Of a stretch of 64,000 bases of DNA, positions 12,251 through 25,368 are shown piece after piece; position 1 is the first letter of the stretch, and the number at the start of each line of letters is the position of its first letter. The notes under the pieces were generated by a model, which was not told the DNA's origin, ran no database searches, and saw only the letters and a program-made list of their open reading frames with translations. Source of the stretch: Stenocarpella maydis (taxonomy: Eukaryota; Ascomycota; Sordariomycetes; Diaporthales; Diaporthaceae). The stretch lies in contig NQMI01000177.1 in the NCBI GenBank assembly GCA_002270565.1, positions 23,974 through 87,973 on the forward strand, written 5' to 3'. The translations under genes were made by a program, and so were the position numbers.

Positions 12251-13454
12251 GCTACCCAGCTCCTAGACAGGGTCGCCATGTCGTGTCAGCGCTTCATCCC
12301 CAGCAACCCCGGGGCCTGATGCATCGCGAAGTCGTGTCCGTACCTGGTCACGCGCTGTGAGATTGCTCTCGTCGCTCGCGGCGGAGGAGCGCCGGGGTCT
12401 CGTCATGGCGGCGTCGATCAGCCAGGCGGGCGATGCGCGCCTCGATCAGCTCGTGGTATGGGGTGGAGTGGTATCAGGAGGGTCGAGCTGGAGCTGGAGC
12501 TGGATAGGTGGTATCTGAGTATGGTTTGGGCGACCTGGACGCACAAGCACGGCGAGAGGCAGGTTGCAGAGTAATCGACTGTTGCTGGGCAGGCCTGCAG
12601 GAGTGATGCAGCAAAGCGTCAGTGTCGCACGAGGGCACTTGTTAAGACTCGGGTATTTAGCATGCAGTCCGTCTACACACTAACACCTAGGTTTGGTATG
12701 GCAGGTAGGTCTGCCGACCATTGGTGGACAACCTGCAGCAGCCACAGAGCAGCCGCAGCAGGCGACCCGCTGGTTTCATGTGCTCCCTGGAACCTTCTTA
12801 TCGCTCGCGGCAATGGGCTTCGCATGGATCATGGCCAGCCAGCCCAGCCCAGCCCGGTGGGCCGCTCGCGTGACAGGGGGGAATCGTTGGCAGACAGCCA
12901 TATCTGTCAGACCTGCTCTACCTACCCACTTACTTCATCAGCTTCTTTCTTTCTTTCTTTCTTTCTCTCTTTCCTTCCTTCCACCTTTTTTTCGTCCACG
13001 TTTTCTGGCAGGGCAGACCGTATTCTCACGATCATACCAGAATGACATTTACACATATCCACCGGCATGTTCTCAGCTATCTCGGGCTCACTGCGACTCA
13101 CCTCGGCCTTTAATCGTAACGCCAAGAAGTAGGCAGGGGAGGCAAGGAGTGTCTGTTAATAGCCATATGTTCCAAATCCAGAACTGGACGACAAGCATGC
13201 AGCCCACAGCTGGCATGTGCCTTGGAGACTACCTCTCAGGGCTGGTTTTTATGTGTAAACCATTCCAGCAAGCAGCCGCTCACCGGGATGCCGGTGTTTG
13301 ATCGTCTCTGCGTCTGATCTCATACCTTGGCTGCCGCGTAGTTCTATATAATAAACCAGACCGGCGAGGGCGGTATTTGAGAAGCGGCCCCGAGCGGTTC
13401 GAAGACAGCATCTCCCCTCTAGGAGGATCCACAAACAGAATCCCGCCCACTGCC
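12251..13454. other. divergent intergenic region with (CTTT)n microsatellite
   Basis: Upstream region of both the Rab4-like gene and the nitrilase. A pyrimidine-rich CTTT/CTTC microsatellite lies at about 12,945-12,985. Reading frames crossing it are artefacts of the repeat. No gene supported. Confidence 0.5.
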
Positions 13455-14582
13455 ATGTCCAGCTCCCAAGTTCATGTCGCCGTCACCCAGGCCGAGCCCG
13501 TCTGGTTTGACCTCCACGGCGCCGTGGAGAAGACGTGTGGGCTTATCAGGGAGGCCGCGGCAGACATGGCACAGCTCATCGCCTTCCCAGAATGCTTCAT
13601 AGCGGGCTACCCGGCCTGGATATGGTCTGTCACTGCTCATTCCACCCAGGCAATATCATCCTCCACCCGCTGCTCGCCACCAGCATAGCTCGCTCACCCT
13701 CGCTACATGCAGGAGCCGCCCCGTCGACTTCGGCATGAATGTCAAGTACATCAGGAACTCACTCCGGGTCGCCTCACCCGAGATGGACACCATCAGGGCC
13801 TGCGCCCGTGAGCACTCCATCGCCGTCGCACTCTGCTTCTCCGAGAACGACGACGGCTCTCTGTACATAGCCCAGGCCCTCGTCGCCGCCGACGGCGAGG
13901 TTCTCGTCCACCGCCGCAAGATGGAGCCCACCCATATGGAGCGCACCATCTTCGGCGACGCCTTGGGGGGCGCCTCGGGCGACGGCGGCAGCCTCAGAGG
14001 GTCCTGCCTGGCCTCCGTGGCCCAGCTGCCCTTCGCGCGCGTCGGCCAGCTGTCGTGCTGGGAGCACACCCAGCCCCTGCTCAAGTTCAACACCATTGCC
14101 CAGAAGGAACAGATACACGTTGCCGCCTGGCCGAGCGTCACTCCCCACTCGGGGGCTGGGCCCGACCTGTGGTCCATGTCAGCCGAGGGTCGGTGATTGT
14201 TGCTCCCCTGCGCCATGTTTGTGCGGTGGAACTGACACTGCCCCAGGCTGCCAAACCTTGGCTAGAACCTATGCTATCGAGGCTACAGCGTTCGTCCTGC
14301 ACTGCACTGCCGTCCTCACAGACAAGGCCATCGAGGCGAATGGCACCGCGGACGCGCCTGTGATGGGAGCCCCTGGGGGACAAGAATGAGGGCATTCTCT
14401 ACGCCGACTTGGACTTGGACGAGCTCACGAAGGTCAAGATGTTCGCTCATTGCACAGGCCACTACAGTAGACCTGACCTCCTGTGGCTCAGCGTGGACGG
14501 GAGCCCGAAGACGCTCGTCAGGGGGGCAGGCTTGTTGGCTGTCAAGGACGGCGAGGACACGCGTGCTGACAAGGAAGATTAA
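13455..14582 (+). pseudogene. nitrilase (carbon-nitrogen hydrolase), frame broken near the 3' end
   Basis: Nitrilase-family enzyme, hydrolysing organic nitriles to acid and ammonia. Exons 13455-13624, 13713-14188 and from 14247; joins give PAWIW-SRPVDFG and SAEG-CQTLARTYAIE. The catalytic triad is present: Glu46 (FPECF), Lys126 (RRKMEPTH) and Cys172 (LSCWEH). The frame of exon 3 reaches [12 protein letters not shown] and then hits TGA, while the expected continuation [12 protein letters not shown] to the TAA at 14580-14582 is one base out of phase. About 20 residues expected here (the usual GPDGR turn) are also absent, so a deletion rather than a hidden intron is likely. A sequencing or assembly error remains possible. 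Convergent with the next gene, 48 bp apart. Confidence 0.75.
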
Positions 14583-14630
14583 AATTTGATGGCCTAGAGC
14601 TTAAGTGCCAGCAAAGCCGGCCGGGCAAAG

Positions 14631-15506
14631 TCACGCAACATCCCTGGGTGCACCTGTGTCTGCTGAACTCGCCGATGACTGCTTCTCTTCCACTGTCTTC
14701 ATACCGCATTGGCGCTCGCTTTCATTGCCCAATGGCACAGGAGAGCTGAACCCCTGATCCACCCGTGCCGATAATAGCAAGACCAGAGCCAGTGCTTCCG
14801 CTCCCAGCACAAAGGTGTACAGACAAGTTCTGGAATGATACCATGCAGGGTCGAACAGTGGCTTCGGCTGTGCCCACATGACCCCAAATTTGAAGCCGGC
14901 ACTGAAAGTGCAAAGAATACATGATGCGAGCACTATGGCTACCTTTGACCTTCTCTCCCTTGTGCATCGCGGCTTTGGCGCAGGGGAGATGACAGAAGCC
15001 ACAACGAGCATCGCAGCCGGAGCCACAGCGAGAGCCAGAATGTAACTCGCAGCCCCACGCTGGACATCGCGGCACCTATCGATGGTGTGCTGGTCCAGCG
15101 AGTACACAGAAACGACAATCGCCACCACAACCATGACGAGGGCCGAGATAGTCATCGTCGACACCCCTCCGAGGAAGACCCTCAGGCACCGGCACGTACA
15201 TGGCGCAGGCTTCGGGCCAAGCCAGACCTTCTCGGCCAGTATGAGGTTCAAGAGGAGCACTAGGGGCGCGCCGGCCTGCAGGAGCACCTGCGATGAGACG
15301 GCGATGCGGATGTCGACCGGTCTGGACGCCCAGGCCATGCGCACCGCGCACGCCAGGACCCGCTCGCCCGCAAAGAGGAACGCGATGATTGGGGTGGCAA
15401 GGTCGCTTCCCTTGCGACGGTTGGACACGGCTAAAAGCAGAGATGTGGCTGCCGCTGTCGCGTTTAGCACCAGGAAGACAGACAAGATGGGGAAGTCGAC
15501 TTGCAT
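14631..15506 (-). CDS. seven-transmembrane fungal protein (DUF3112-like)
   Basis: 291-residue membrane protein without introns. Seven hydrophobic segments can be counted, from FPILSVFLVLNATAAATSLL near the N-terminus to LYTFVLGAEALALVLLLSA near residue 250, followed by a hydrophilic tail. Layout resembles the fungal 7-TM families DUF3112 and RTA1; my assignment to DUF3112 rests on overall look (first helices plus an RMAW motif after helix 2) and is tentative. Function unknown. ATG at 15506-15504 is the first Met in frame. Confidence 0.65.
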   Translation of the reverse strand: MQVDFPILSVFLVLNATAAATSLLLAVSNRRKGSDLATPIIAFLFAGERVLACAVRMAWASRPVDIRIAVSSQVLLQAGAPLVLLLNLILAEKVWLGPKPAPCTCRCLRVFLGGVSTMTISALVMVVVAIVVSVYSLDQHTIDRCRDVQRGAASYILALAVAPAAMLVVASVISPAPKPRCTRERRSKVAIVLASCILCTFSAGFKFGVMWAQPKPLFDPAWYHSRTCLYTFVLGAEALALVLLLSARVDQGFSSPVPLGNESERQCGMKTVEEKQSSASSADTGAPRDVA

Positions 15507-16270
15507 GGGGGGAACCCCTCCTATTTGGGCGCTGTTTACGGGATAAGGGGGTTGATCCAGGTCAGTTGAGGCGCTTTTTGTGCTTTTATTCCGAGATATT
15601 GGAGACTTACTCCCCCTACGAGAGACGAGAGTGCCATAGATACCAGGGTTTTGAGAGGGTCTTGACGTTTCCAGGACTGGCCAGACTGGCGCTATGAGGA
15701 AGTAGAGCTTCGGAAGGAGAATGATATTGATAAAAAAAAAAGGAGTTCCGAACAGGCTTGGTCATGTCCCTGAGTTACTCGAAATCGGGCCTTGTTTACT
15801 AATGCATCGATCACAGAGGTCAGTTCCTTCGTAGACATCTGAGCACACACTATTGCCTCTCGCCCGGTGATACCCTATATGTCTCACTTGAGGCCGTCTG
15901 AAAGCATCATTTTCATGAGCTTGCAGTAAGTTTACGTCAGTGGAAATTCTGAAAGCCAGCCACAGTACCTCGAGCTATGCACCCAGTGCGGCGGACTTTA
16001 CCGAAGCTGAACTCGTGACAGGTTGAGCCAAGTCCGAGCTAGTTGCTTTCGTGGCGCCCAGGTCAGGAGTATTGAAACAATTGATGGAAGTTTCCGACAA
16101 TGATCTACCCATTACAAAGCTATCGGTGAACTGAGGTGGGGTGCAGATAAATGTATTGAACGCCGTGGCGGGTACCTAGAAAACCAACATTGACGCATTA
16201 TAAGCGGGCATTGAAGTAATCAATCGTCCTCAAGGGCTAGGCCCATGATCAAACGATTCAGATATTGACG
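15507..16270. other. intergenic region upstream of the P450
   Basis: Noncoding as far as can be read; short A-run at about 15,732-15,741. No supported reading frame. Base composition starts to drift to A+T toward the P450. Confidence 0.45.
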
Positions 16271-17924
16271 ATGATGCCTTCAACTTTCGCTGCTGCTGCT
16301 TCTTTGTAGGCATGTTGCTATGTCGTTTACTCAGTATTCCTGAAAAATCACTTCAGTCCTTACCGCAGCCTGCCACGTGCGAACCAGCCAGGTATCCTCA
16401 AGCGTCTCTTCCACGAACCCTCGACGTTTGAACTTGAGGTTTGGGTTAAAGAGGTACCGAATGATGGCTTAATTCGATTCTTTGGCTTCCTTAACCAGGA
16501 GAGGCTCATGGTCACCAAAATTGAGGGCTACAAAGAGCTGTTGCTGCGGGACTCATACAAATACGATAAGCTGCCGTCGCTCTCGGCGCTCCAATCTCCT
16601 GTTGGGGTGAGCGGCTTGGTGTCTGCAAAAGGTATCCTGCATAAGGTGAGAAGGTTCCGGAACCTTGTCTATCATGAGAGCACGACGCTGAAGTGTCTTG
16701 GTCAAGATCCATCGCCGGCACACCATCGCGGCATACAGCGCCTCTTGGGCACGAGCGCTGTGCCCCGATATCTGCAAGGCTTCGGAAGCAGGTACGAGGG
16801 TATTGGAAGAGCTAGCCTCTGCCGGTTCCCGCGGCGTTCTCGAGGTCAATCCGTTCCTACGGAGGTTATGCTTGGACATAGTTGGGAAAGCCGACTTCAG
16901 TCTCGACCTTGGTGCGGTGGCCAACCCCGACAAGGAGGTCACTCAGAGGTACCTTCACGCATTTGACGTGGGAGAGAAATCCCCGGTGTTTCTCAAACTC
17001 CTACAGGTCTGTCCGGTGCCTCTCCAGCCACCTGCTGCCACTGCTGTTTCCAAAATGATCGGTATCGACATCTCACAGATGAGACGCGTTATTGAGGAGC
17101 GCGTGGTATCAAGGCTCGAGGCCCGGAGCGACTCAAAATCAGCGGGACAGACATCAGTCCCTGAGGGGCAAGAAGACCTTTTGCACCGGATCTGCGGCCG
17201 CTCATATCTCCACCTTTCCGAGAGAGCCCTGTCACGACACGCACTAACAGCCTTGGCCGGCTCCGTGGAGATGGTTTCGAATCAGCTCGCCTGGGCTCTA
17301 TATGCACTCTCGGTTCCGAGACACCACCACATCCAGGAGAGGCTCCGAGAGGAGATCCTGACTCACTTCCCCAGCGCCCCGGAGTCACTGACATGGGAAG
17401 AACTAAGGGACATGCCATATTTAACCGGTGTGGTGAACGAGACCCTCAGGTTGTTCCCATCGGTCGCCCACAGGTTCAGGGTCTGCAATACAGAGACAAA
17501 GCTCCTCGGCCAGGAAATAAGAAAGGGCACCATGATAGTCTGGCCGACGTATGCGGTCAACCGCCGGCCTGATCTCTGGGGTGACGACGCGGATGTTTTC
17601 CGCCCTGAGAGGTGGAGCGAGCACAACGGGTCCAGTCCTCAGGGTGGCAAGCGTGACGCCTATGCCTTCATGACTTTCGGCCAGGGACCTCGGAAGTGCC
17701 CTGGAGAGCACTATACGCGAGTCGTAATGGCTTGTGTACTCTTGATATTTATTGGGCGATTTAGGTTCACTATGCCGCCTGGCTATGATGACGTTCTCCA
17801 GGATGATGATAAGAAACAGGTCAAGTTCGGTATCGTTATGAAGGCTGCCATATATGTCCAGGCTGAACATATAACGGGATTGCGCTATGCCGGGGACACG
17901 GATAGCAGGTTAGCTTTTGAATGA
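16271..17924 (+). pseudogene. cytochrome P450 with an in-frame TAG in the membrane anchor
   Basis: Microsomal monooxygenase, roughly 530 codons. Exons 16271-16645 and 16707-17924 (61-bp intron, donor GTGAGA; join GILHK-IHRRHTIAAYSASW, helix C region). Helix I reads ALAGSVEMVSNQL, with the usual acid/Thr pair changed; ExxR is ETLR; PERW box is FRPERW; the heme loop FGQGPRKCPG carries the ligand (about Cys456). The N-terminus MMPSTFAAAASL is followed by TAG (16307-16309) and then continues in frame as ACCYVVYSVFLKNHFSPY and a proline-rich hinge. TGG to TAG is a RIP-type change and the gene borders the RIP-affected block. If the TAG is real the anchor is lost; the next in-frame Met is at 16508. 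An alternative 5' exon cannot be excluded. Substrate unknown. Confidence 0.78.
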
Positions 17925-20256
17925 AGTTGTCGCAGTGTAGTGCAACACAAGACCGAAATAACTACATAATCTTGGGGTACACGTATCAACAAAAAATATT
18001 TGGGAAGTCCTCCCAAAGTCCCATTAGGGATTTTTATTTTTCTGTTTCAAACAAGGTCATCAATAGGCCTATAGTATAATGAGCAACCTTTATACTAAAA
18101 GTTTGATTTAATTAATTAAGAATAATACGGAGTTTATCTTAAATCAAAGCAAAAGTGTCACAATAGGGAACAGAGACAAGGCAACTATACTCAAATACGT
18201 CAATTCAAGTTGAGAGGAGCCCTACTCTAACAGAGAGGGAAAGGCCTCTTCAAGGGCCCTAGCGAAGGAGGTAGGTTCGTATAGTAGGGCTGCCATAATG
18301 AAGCAGTAGTCACGTGTAATCACGTCATCAGTGCTCTACAGAAACCACTAACCTCTTAAATAGAAAAATAATAAATAAAGTTTATAATGTATAAAGTAAT
18401 TAATTAAAATTTAAATAATTCATAAAACTAATATATAATATTGCTTATTAATAAATAATACATATTAATATATAATATATTGTTGTCTTTAAATATAAAT
18501 ATTATTAATATTAACTTTAATAAAACCTTTAAATTAGATATAAAATAAATATTACTCTTAAAATTCTAATATAGATTAATTATATTTCTTAAGTTTAGTG
18601 TTATAATATATTAATAAAGTATTAAGCTAGCAATATATAACCATAAATATAAAGACTATAAGTTCAATTTTTATTAATGTCTTTTTCTTATATTTCTAAA
18701 AGTAATAATAATATTATTTTTAAAGCTTTAAGTATTTATTTAATAAAACTACTATAGTATAGCTTTAACTTTAATAAGTTTTTATATAATGATTATATAT
18801 ATTAAATTTCTCCTAAGAAGTAAGTAGGTATAAATATTACTTATTACTATAGAATTATTAATTAACTTAAGTATTAAGGCCTAGTCTTTTTTATTAAAAG
18901 AATAATATTTAATTATTTATAATATACTTTAATACTTATATTATAAACTTAAATCTTAATTAATAACAACTATATTAAAAAGTTTAATTTACTAAAGAAC
19001 TTAATAAGTATTATAAAGAATTATATTTTTTAAGTTTTTAATTTTAATTATAAGAGATACTAAACGTTTAATTTATAATATATGTCTTAAATAACAGTTA
19101 TTTAATTTCTTTTATTTATATAAAACTAAAAACTTATTATATTATATTATGAACTTTTATATTAAAATATAGTTAAAGGTCTTTAAAGATTGATAATTCG
19201 TATTAATATTATTAAGATATTAAGTTTAAAGCTATCTTTAAGTTACTATTATTAAAAGATATAAATAAATAATTTTATCTTTCTTTTAAGAATAAGTGAT
19301 ACTAAAGGATTTAATACTTTTTAAAACTATCTTTTATTTAATTATAGTTTATTATTAATTAAATGATATATTCCTCTTTAGCCTTTAGAACTTTGCTACT
19401 TAATAAATATATTTTATGAACTTTTATAACTTTATAAATTAATAATGAAAATATTAGTCTTAATAAATAGCTTATATTTATCCATTACATTACAATTCTT
19501 AAGCTTTAATATTATACTTAATATTTATATATATTCTGTTATTATATCTTTATTTGCTTTATTTATAAATAAAGAAGTATAATTGTTATACCTTAGTAGC
19601 TTTAAGAAATTATTTATATAAACCTAATTAAAGTAACTTAGTTTTAGTTAAATAACTATATAACTAGTGTTTCTTAACATTTTAAATCATTATTTATAAG
19701 TAGTTAAAATTGAGAAACCTTATAATCAACACAATTCATTAAAAATAAATTATGTTAGTAAGTAAATTCATTTTATAATATTTATTATATTTTTATTAAC
19801 TTTAATACGTACTTAAAGCCAAATAATTAATAAAACTTAATATATATTAATATTAATTTTACTTACATATTTATTTGAAGTTTATTTAATTAATTTAAAG
19901 GAGGTAAAGTAAATATAAAGGGGCCTATAAATACTAAAGTTTTAAGAAAGTAATTCTTTTTAATAGTAATTATTTCTTTACTTTTTATATTATTCTTATT
20001 TTACGTTGTTTGTTTTAATATTTTCAATATTAATAATTTAAAATAATACTGAATATTTAATCCTTTAAATTAAAATAAGATTTAAGAATTTAAAGTATTT
20101 AAAACTGTAAAATAAATAATATAAACTTATAAAAGTATATTAAGCTATTTAAAGTCTTTAGTGTTTTATATACAATATTATAATACAAAATAAATTAATA
20201 ATAATGTCAATGATACTATATATTAATATTTAGAGATTTAATTAAATTAAGAAATT

Positions 20257-20461
20257 TGTTGGAATAGCACTCAGGATCGCACATCAGTATGGGGACGAGG
20301 TGGCTTAGTCAGCCACCTAGGTACCGCACGGAGGCCTTAAGCCCCTACCGTGTGCTTCCCCTCCCTCGTTTTAGAACCTAGATAGATCATTGAATAACAG
20401 AACCAGTTTGACAACCACTATACGTATGTATTAACAGCCATATAGCAAAGGCTATTTAATA
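20257..20461 (+). repeat. left LTR of the copia element
   Basis: 205 bp, equal in length to the right copy and alignable without gaps. I count 27 differences, every one a transition. Contains the palindromic core CCACCTAGGTACC. The 3' end AATA stands where the right copy has AACA. Confidence 0.9.
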
Positions 20462-22100
20462 CTAATTAGTAATTGCTTGGCATGATTATAGATTGGCAAG
20501 AGTGAAGAGATAAGCCCCTATATAACTCCCTAGCTGCACTGCTAAATAAGGATTGAGAAGCAGAATAGCTAGAGTTGTATGCTTGTGCTAAGAGCCTAGG
20601 GATCTTCTCGACTAAACTGTGGTGCAGCATGGGAAAGGAGGTTACCTGGAAGACAATCTCTATCTATCTTGTATGAATTATACCTATTACTATTGAATGA
20701 GGATTGAGAGATAGTATGAGAGGTGATCTATATAAGTAAGATAGAAGGAGTATATACAACTATATAATAAAATACCTTAACTCNTATGAACTAATATAGA
20801 AACTATTAAGATGTTAGCTATATTGAATGACCCTGAAGAGAATGTTCCTAGAACTTCCGGCTAGAATATAGAAAGATTACCTCTTATAGTTATATATGAA
20901 GAAATGGCTGAAGGGAGTATAATACTAATTTTGAGGTAGTAATAATAGATAGACTTATAATTCTGGGATGAGGATAAGATTGACCTAGAAGAACTACCCT
21001 TAGAGATATATCTTACTATATATTTTGTATGAGTCCTAATGGAGGACACCTAATTATAACTATATGGGAATCTACTTTTAGACTCCCTAGTTGAAGACTT
21101 TAAGGGGTGGACTACCTACTAATTTAATTAGGTCCCTTATATATTTAAGAAAGAGCTACTTTGCTTAATTAGTGAAGACGGAATATAAATATTAGGAGGA
21201 TCTTATTTAGTAAGAATTATATAACTTATTGAGGTTAGAAAGGCAAGCTGCAGGCAGCTATAGCAAACTTGATAAACCCCATCTGGCCCCATATGAGCTA
21301 TAATATTACTAGCTAGATAGTAATTAATATAATTTGTATGAGCAACTATTGAGCTATATGAATGATAGTAATGATCTCATTTGCATGAAGCCCCCCAAAC
21401 TGTATGAGTATAGATAGTAGAAATCTATCCCGTATGATAGATACCTCCTGGTGCGAGATATATGTAAGAGGTGGGTAATTTCCTATAGTAGCTAGATATT
21501 GTACTTACCGCATGATCTGTTTATATGGATGGTGCTCTGTATGACCTACCTCCGACCCGAATAGTTTATAACGGGCTAATTAACCCTTAAGCTGTAGCTA
21601 ACTTCTATAAGGGATGGAGGAAGGAATGTAACTATATAGGGAGGCTGTATGACCTGTTATATAATAAAGTATGAATCTTTATAGGGTATTGCAGAAGATT
21701 GCAAATCTAAGAGGATTAATACTATACAGTCTTCCCGGACATACTCTTAGACTGTGCGGAGGAACTATATAGACTTCTCAGAAGTGCAGGGCATGATGAT
21801 GTTGAGGAAGCCATTCTGGAGAGAATTGAGAAATTCTGCTACTACTGCTAGATGTATGACCCAGCCTTAAGATGATTTAAATTCTCTATTAAGGATGAAA
21901 GCTACTTTAATTATGAAGTAGTGATTGATGTTATATAACTTGGAGAGAAGAATGCCCTATACGTGATTGATATAGATATAAACTTCCAAGCAGTAATATT
22001 CCTTAGATTTATATCTATATGAGATACCTGGGATATACTCTGTAAATGCTGGATCTATATCTATATTGGCTTATTTGATTATATTATATATAACCTAGGG

Positions 22101-22286
22101 ATGAACTTTATATTAGAGGAGTTCTGTATGAATGTAAAGATTATGGGGATCTTGTATAAAGAGATGCTAGTGGAGGCATACTGGGCTGTGGGGAAAGTTG
22201 AGTGGTTATATAAACCTCTAAAAAGGGCGTATGAAATCCTTCATATGGAGATTGATGAAGCTATAGATGATGAGATAATCCTATAG
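22101..22286 (+). pseudogene. integrase core fragment of the copia element
   Basis: A 61-codon open stretch ending at a TAG. It carries KEMLVEAYWAVGKVEW and the following RAYEIL, the part of the fungal copia integrase core that contains the catalytic Glu region. The same frame continues past the stop as IKALNDIAGLSGLILTLLVF, also typical of the family. Not expressed as a functional protein. Confidence 0.75.
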
Positions 22287-23889
22287 ATAGTAATTAAGGC
22301 CCTAAATGATATAGCTGGGCTAAGTGGACTTATACTAACCCTCCTAGTATTTAGTACCTACCCTTGAGTCTTATATGAATCTCTACTATCTCTAGATATT
22401 ACCTAAAGGGTAAGAGCTGTATAAAAGGTTATGAAGATGCTTTGAACTATTTGTATGGAAATTGAGGTTAGCCGTGTGATTAATACTAGGAATGGACTAG
22501 ATACTTATACTATACTATCCTTACCCCTCTAAAGTGAAGTCCTTATTTAGAGAGAAAATAAAGGCTGGAGAGGACTGTATAAGCTGGAAGCTATCTATGG
22601 GTATATTGTGATAATTAGTATAGTGAACGGACCTGTATAATTCTGGGCTATATATATTAAATTATACCTTTATATAGCTGAACTAGCTGTATGGGATAAC
22701 CTGGATGTATGAGAAGCTATTATTATATAACAGCTAACCCAAGCTAGGAAGAGAGGTAGGCTTAGGAAGGAAGCTACCCAGGTGCAGCTGAATTAGCGCG
22801 GCAGACCTAGGAGAGCAACCGTATGATACACATATCTGTTAACTATATGACTACTAGTAACTACTTTCTTAACCCAAAAAGAAAGGGACTTATACAACCT
22901 GGCCATTAAGCTGAGGGAAGATAATATCATTATTAGTCTAGGCAAGCCATTTAAAGAATCCGATGCCCTTGAGATTAACGCTCTAGCTAGTGAAGATGTA
23001 TTTGAATTTATAAAGTATAACCTGAAGATATATGGATATTTAAGAATCTTTAATATATAAATGGTATAAGAAGTTAAGAATAGGTTAATTAAGCTAATTA
23101 AGAAATTAAGGCTAGTTGTGTAGGGCTTTGGGGATGAAGAGAAATGTATAATACTGATATAAGCCCCAACCATCTAGAGGATAAGCTAGAGACTAATTCT
23201 AGCCCTGGGGCTAATACTCATTCAATTATATGGATGCTAAGGCGAACTATAGGACATTATATAAGCTTATACACAAGCTGAAGATGTACTGACTTATATG
23301 ATTATTCAACAACTACCCCTGAGCTTAGATAGATACCCCAGATATAATCCTTTATTTATTAGGAAACTACATATAGCCTAGCTGAGGCAGGCCTGTATTA
23401 GTATAAAACCTACTATACCTACCATATAGAGGCCCTGAAAATGAAGATCTCTATATATAACCTGTGCCTCCTATTTACTACTAATAGGCCATATGACTTT
23501 AGCATCTTAGGGATATAGATGGATAATACCTTCTTCTTTGTAATACTGATATTCTCTGAGAGGGAGGAAGATGAGCTAAGAAAGAAAAAGTTCCATGCAA
23601 AGCTGAAGGAAGTTCTGACACCTGAAAAGCCGGTAGAATTCAATGGTGGAAGGATTAAGTTGGATGAAGATGGACAAAGCTGGAATATACGAAGACAAGC
23701 CACTAAGAACCCATACTAATACTCAGACTGCAGTCCATACAATCAAAAAGTAGTAAGAGGGGAGTTCAAATTTCATAATGTATAGTATAGAAAGTACATT
23801 ACACAAATCAACCCTCTATTCCACCGCATAGAATGCTAACCTTCTGAAAATCACCATACAACCCAGAACTACTTACTCCACCATATAGC

Positions 23890-24240
23890 CAAAGGCATAA
23901 GGATTAATAATAGGCTCGGCCTCCTCCGCCTTAATCCCCTACTTAATATCCTCCACAGTTATAGGATTCCAGGAGGACCCCTCACCATTATCACCTGAAC
24001 TACCACCCCACTAATTTCCACACCCCATACAACCAGCATCAGCCTTATACTTCTCATAATAGGGATACTTCCAAGCTAATAACTGCTAGACACAGGTTAT
24101 ACAAGCACCCCCCTGGAAGCCCAGAATTCATACGCAATCCTTAAATTTGTAAGTCTCAGGCTTACACCTTAGGCATTTCTCACCAACCCACTTACCGCGC
24201 GACTAAATCAGGATTGCATAGAAGTAGCTCAGATAACAAA
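23890..24240 (-). pseudogene. antisense cysteine-rich relic inside the copia interior
   Basis: Read on the minus strand, one frame with four stop codons gives KCLRCKPETYKFKDC, then GACITCV, KYPYYEKYKADAGCMGCG and SSGDNGEGSSWNPITVEDIK. The CxxC pairs look like a decayed zinc-binding domain. It is opposite to the retroelement polyprotein, so it may be a captured or nested sequence. Family not recognised. Confidence 0.35.
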
Positions 24241-25163
24241 GGAGGTAGGCAATAATATTAGCTCTAGATATATTAATATCTACCAGAATGCAAATATTAT
24301 ATAAGGGAAGGGTAGCAACCATATGCTCAGCCTCCTATTATATTTATATAAAGGTTAGAAATATAGTAAAGGAGGGGAAAGGGCTTATACAAACATTAAT
24401 ACAGAGGGTAGTAAGAAGAGTCTGATTCATAAAGTTACCAGTTGGGAGAGTTACAATGCAGCAGCTAGCAGTTAGGCTAGGCACAGAATTCAGAATGCCA
24501 AAGAGCAGCTCCAGTAGGTAAGCACTACCCATTAGTGGAGGAACCAATAGTGCTGCTACAACAGATACAGGCCCAACAGGAGGTACAACAGGCAAGATAA
24601 ACAAGCCACAAGGGCCGTAAGAAGAAGAGGGCAAGCTAGAAGATATTATATAAATGAGGAAATTTTATTAAATGAGTTAAAGAAAAAGAAGTGATCATAT
24701 GAACATATACCAAAAGTTTATATATAGGTATATAGGTATTATATGATAAAGAAAGAAAGAAGGGAAGAAAGAGAGAGAAAGAGAGAGAGGAAGAGGTTTT
24801 ATATTAGGGAGGAAGCATACGGCACTAGCATCCCTGGCTAGCAACAAGTTAGTCACGCAAGTAAGTAACTCACAAAGGAGATATCTTACTAAGGATATGC
24901 TTCTTTTACTCCTTCTATACATATAAAGAGCTATAGAGTAAGAATAATAAGGGAAGTATGGGTGATTAGAAGTAGAAGAGATGTTGGACAACGACCAATA
25001 TTAACTAAGTGGTTGGAGGTTACAAGCAGTATATAAAGTGAAAAGCAGTATAATTTATAGGAGGAGAAGAGGGGGATTTTATTAAGAAGGAAGGTATATA
25101 AGTAGTTCAACCTACTTGGAGGCTAAAAGAAAGATATATAATTATAAAAGAAAAGATCCCCAG

Positions 25164-25368
25164 TATTGAAATAGCACTTAGGATCATACATTAGTATAGG
25201 GATGAGGTGGCTTAGTTAGCCACCTAGGTACCGCATGGAGGCCTTAAGCCCCTACCATATGCTTCCTCTCCCTCGTTTCAGAACCTAGATAGATTATTAA
25301 ATAACAGAACCAGTTCGATAACCACTGTATGTATGTACCAATAGCCATATGGCAAAGGCCATTCAACA
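25164..25368 (+). repeat. right LTR of the copia element
   Basis: Partner of the left LTR. Its 5' end TATTGA corresponds to TGTTGG in the left copy. A purine-rich stretch (AAAGAAAAGATCCCC) directly precedes it and fits a polypurine tract. Confidence 0.9.
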
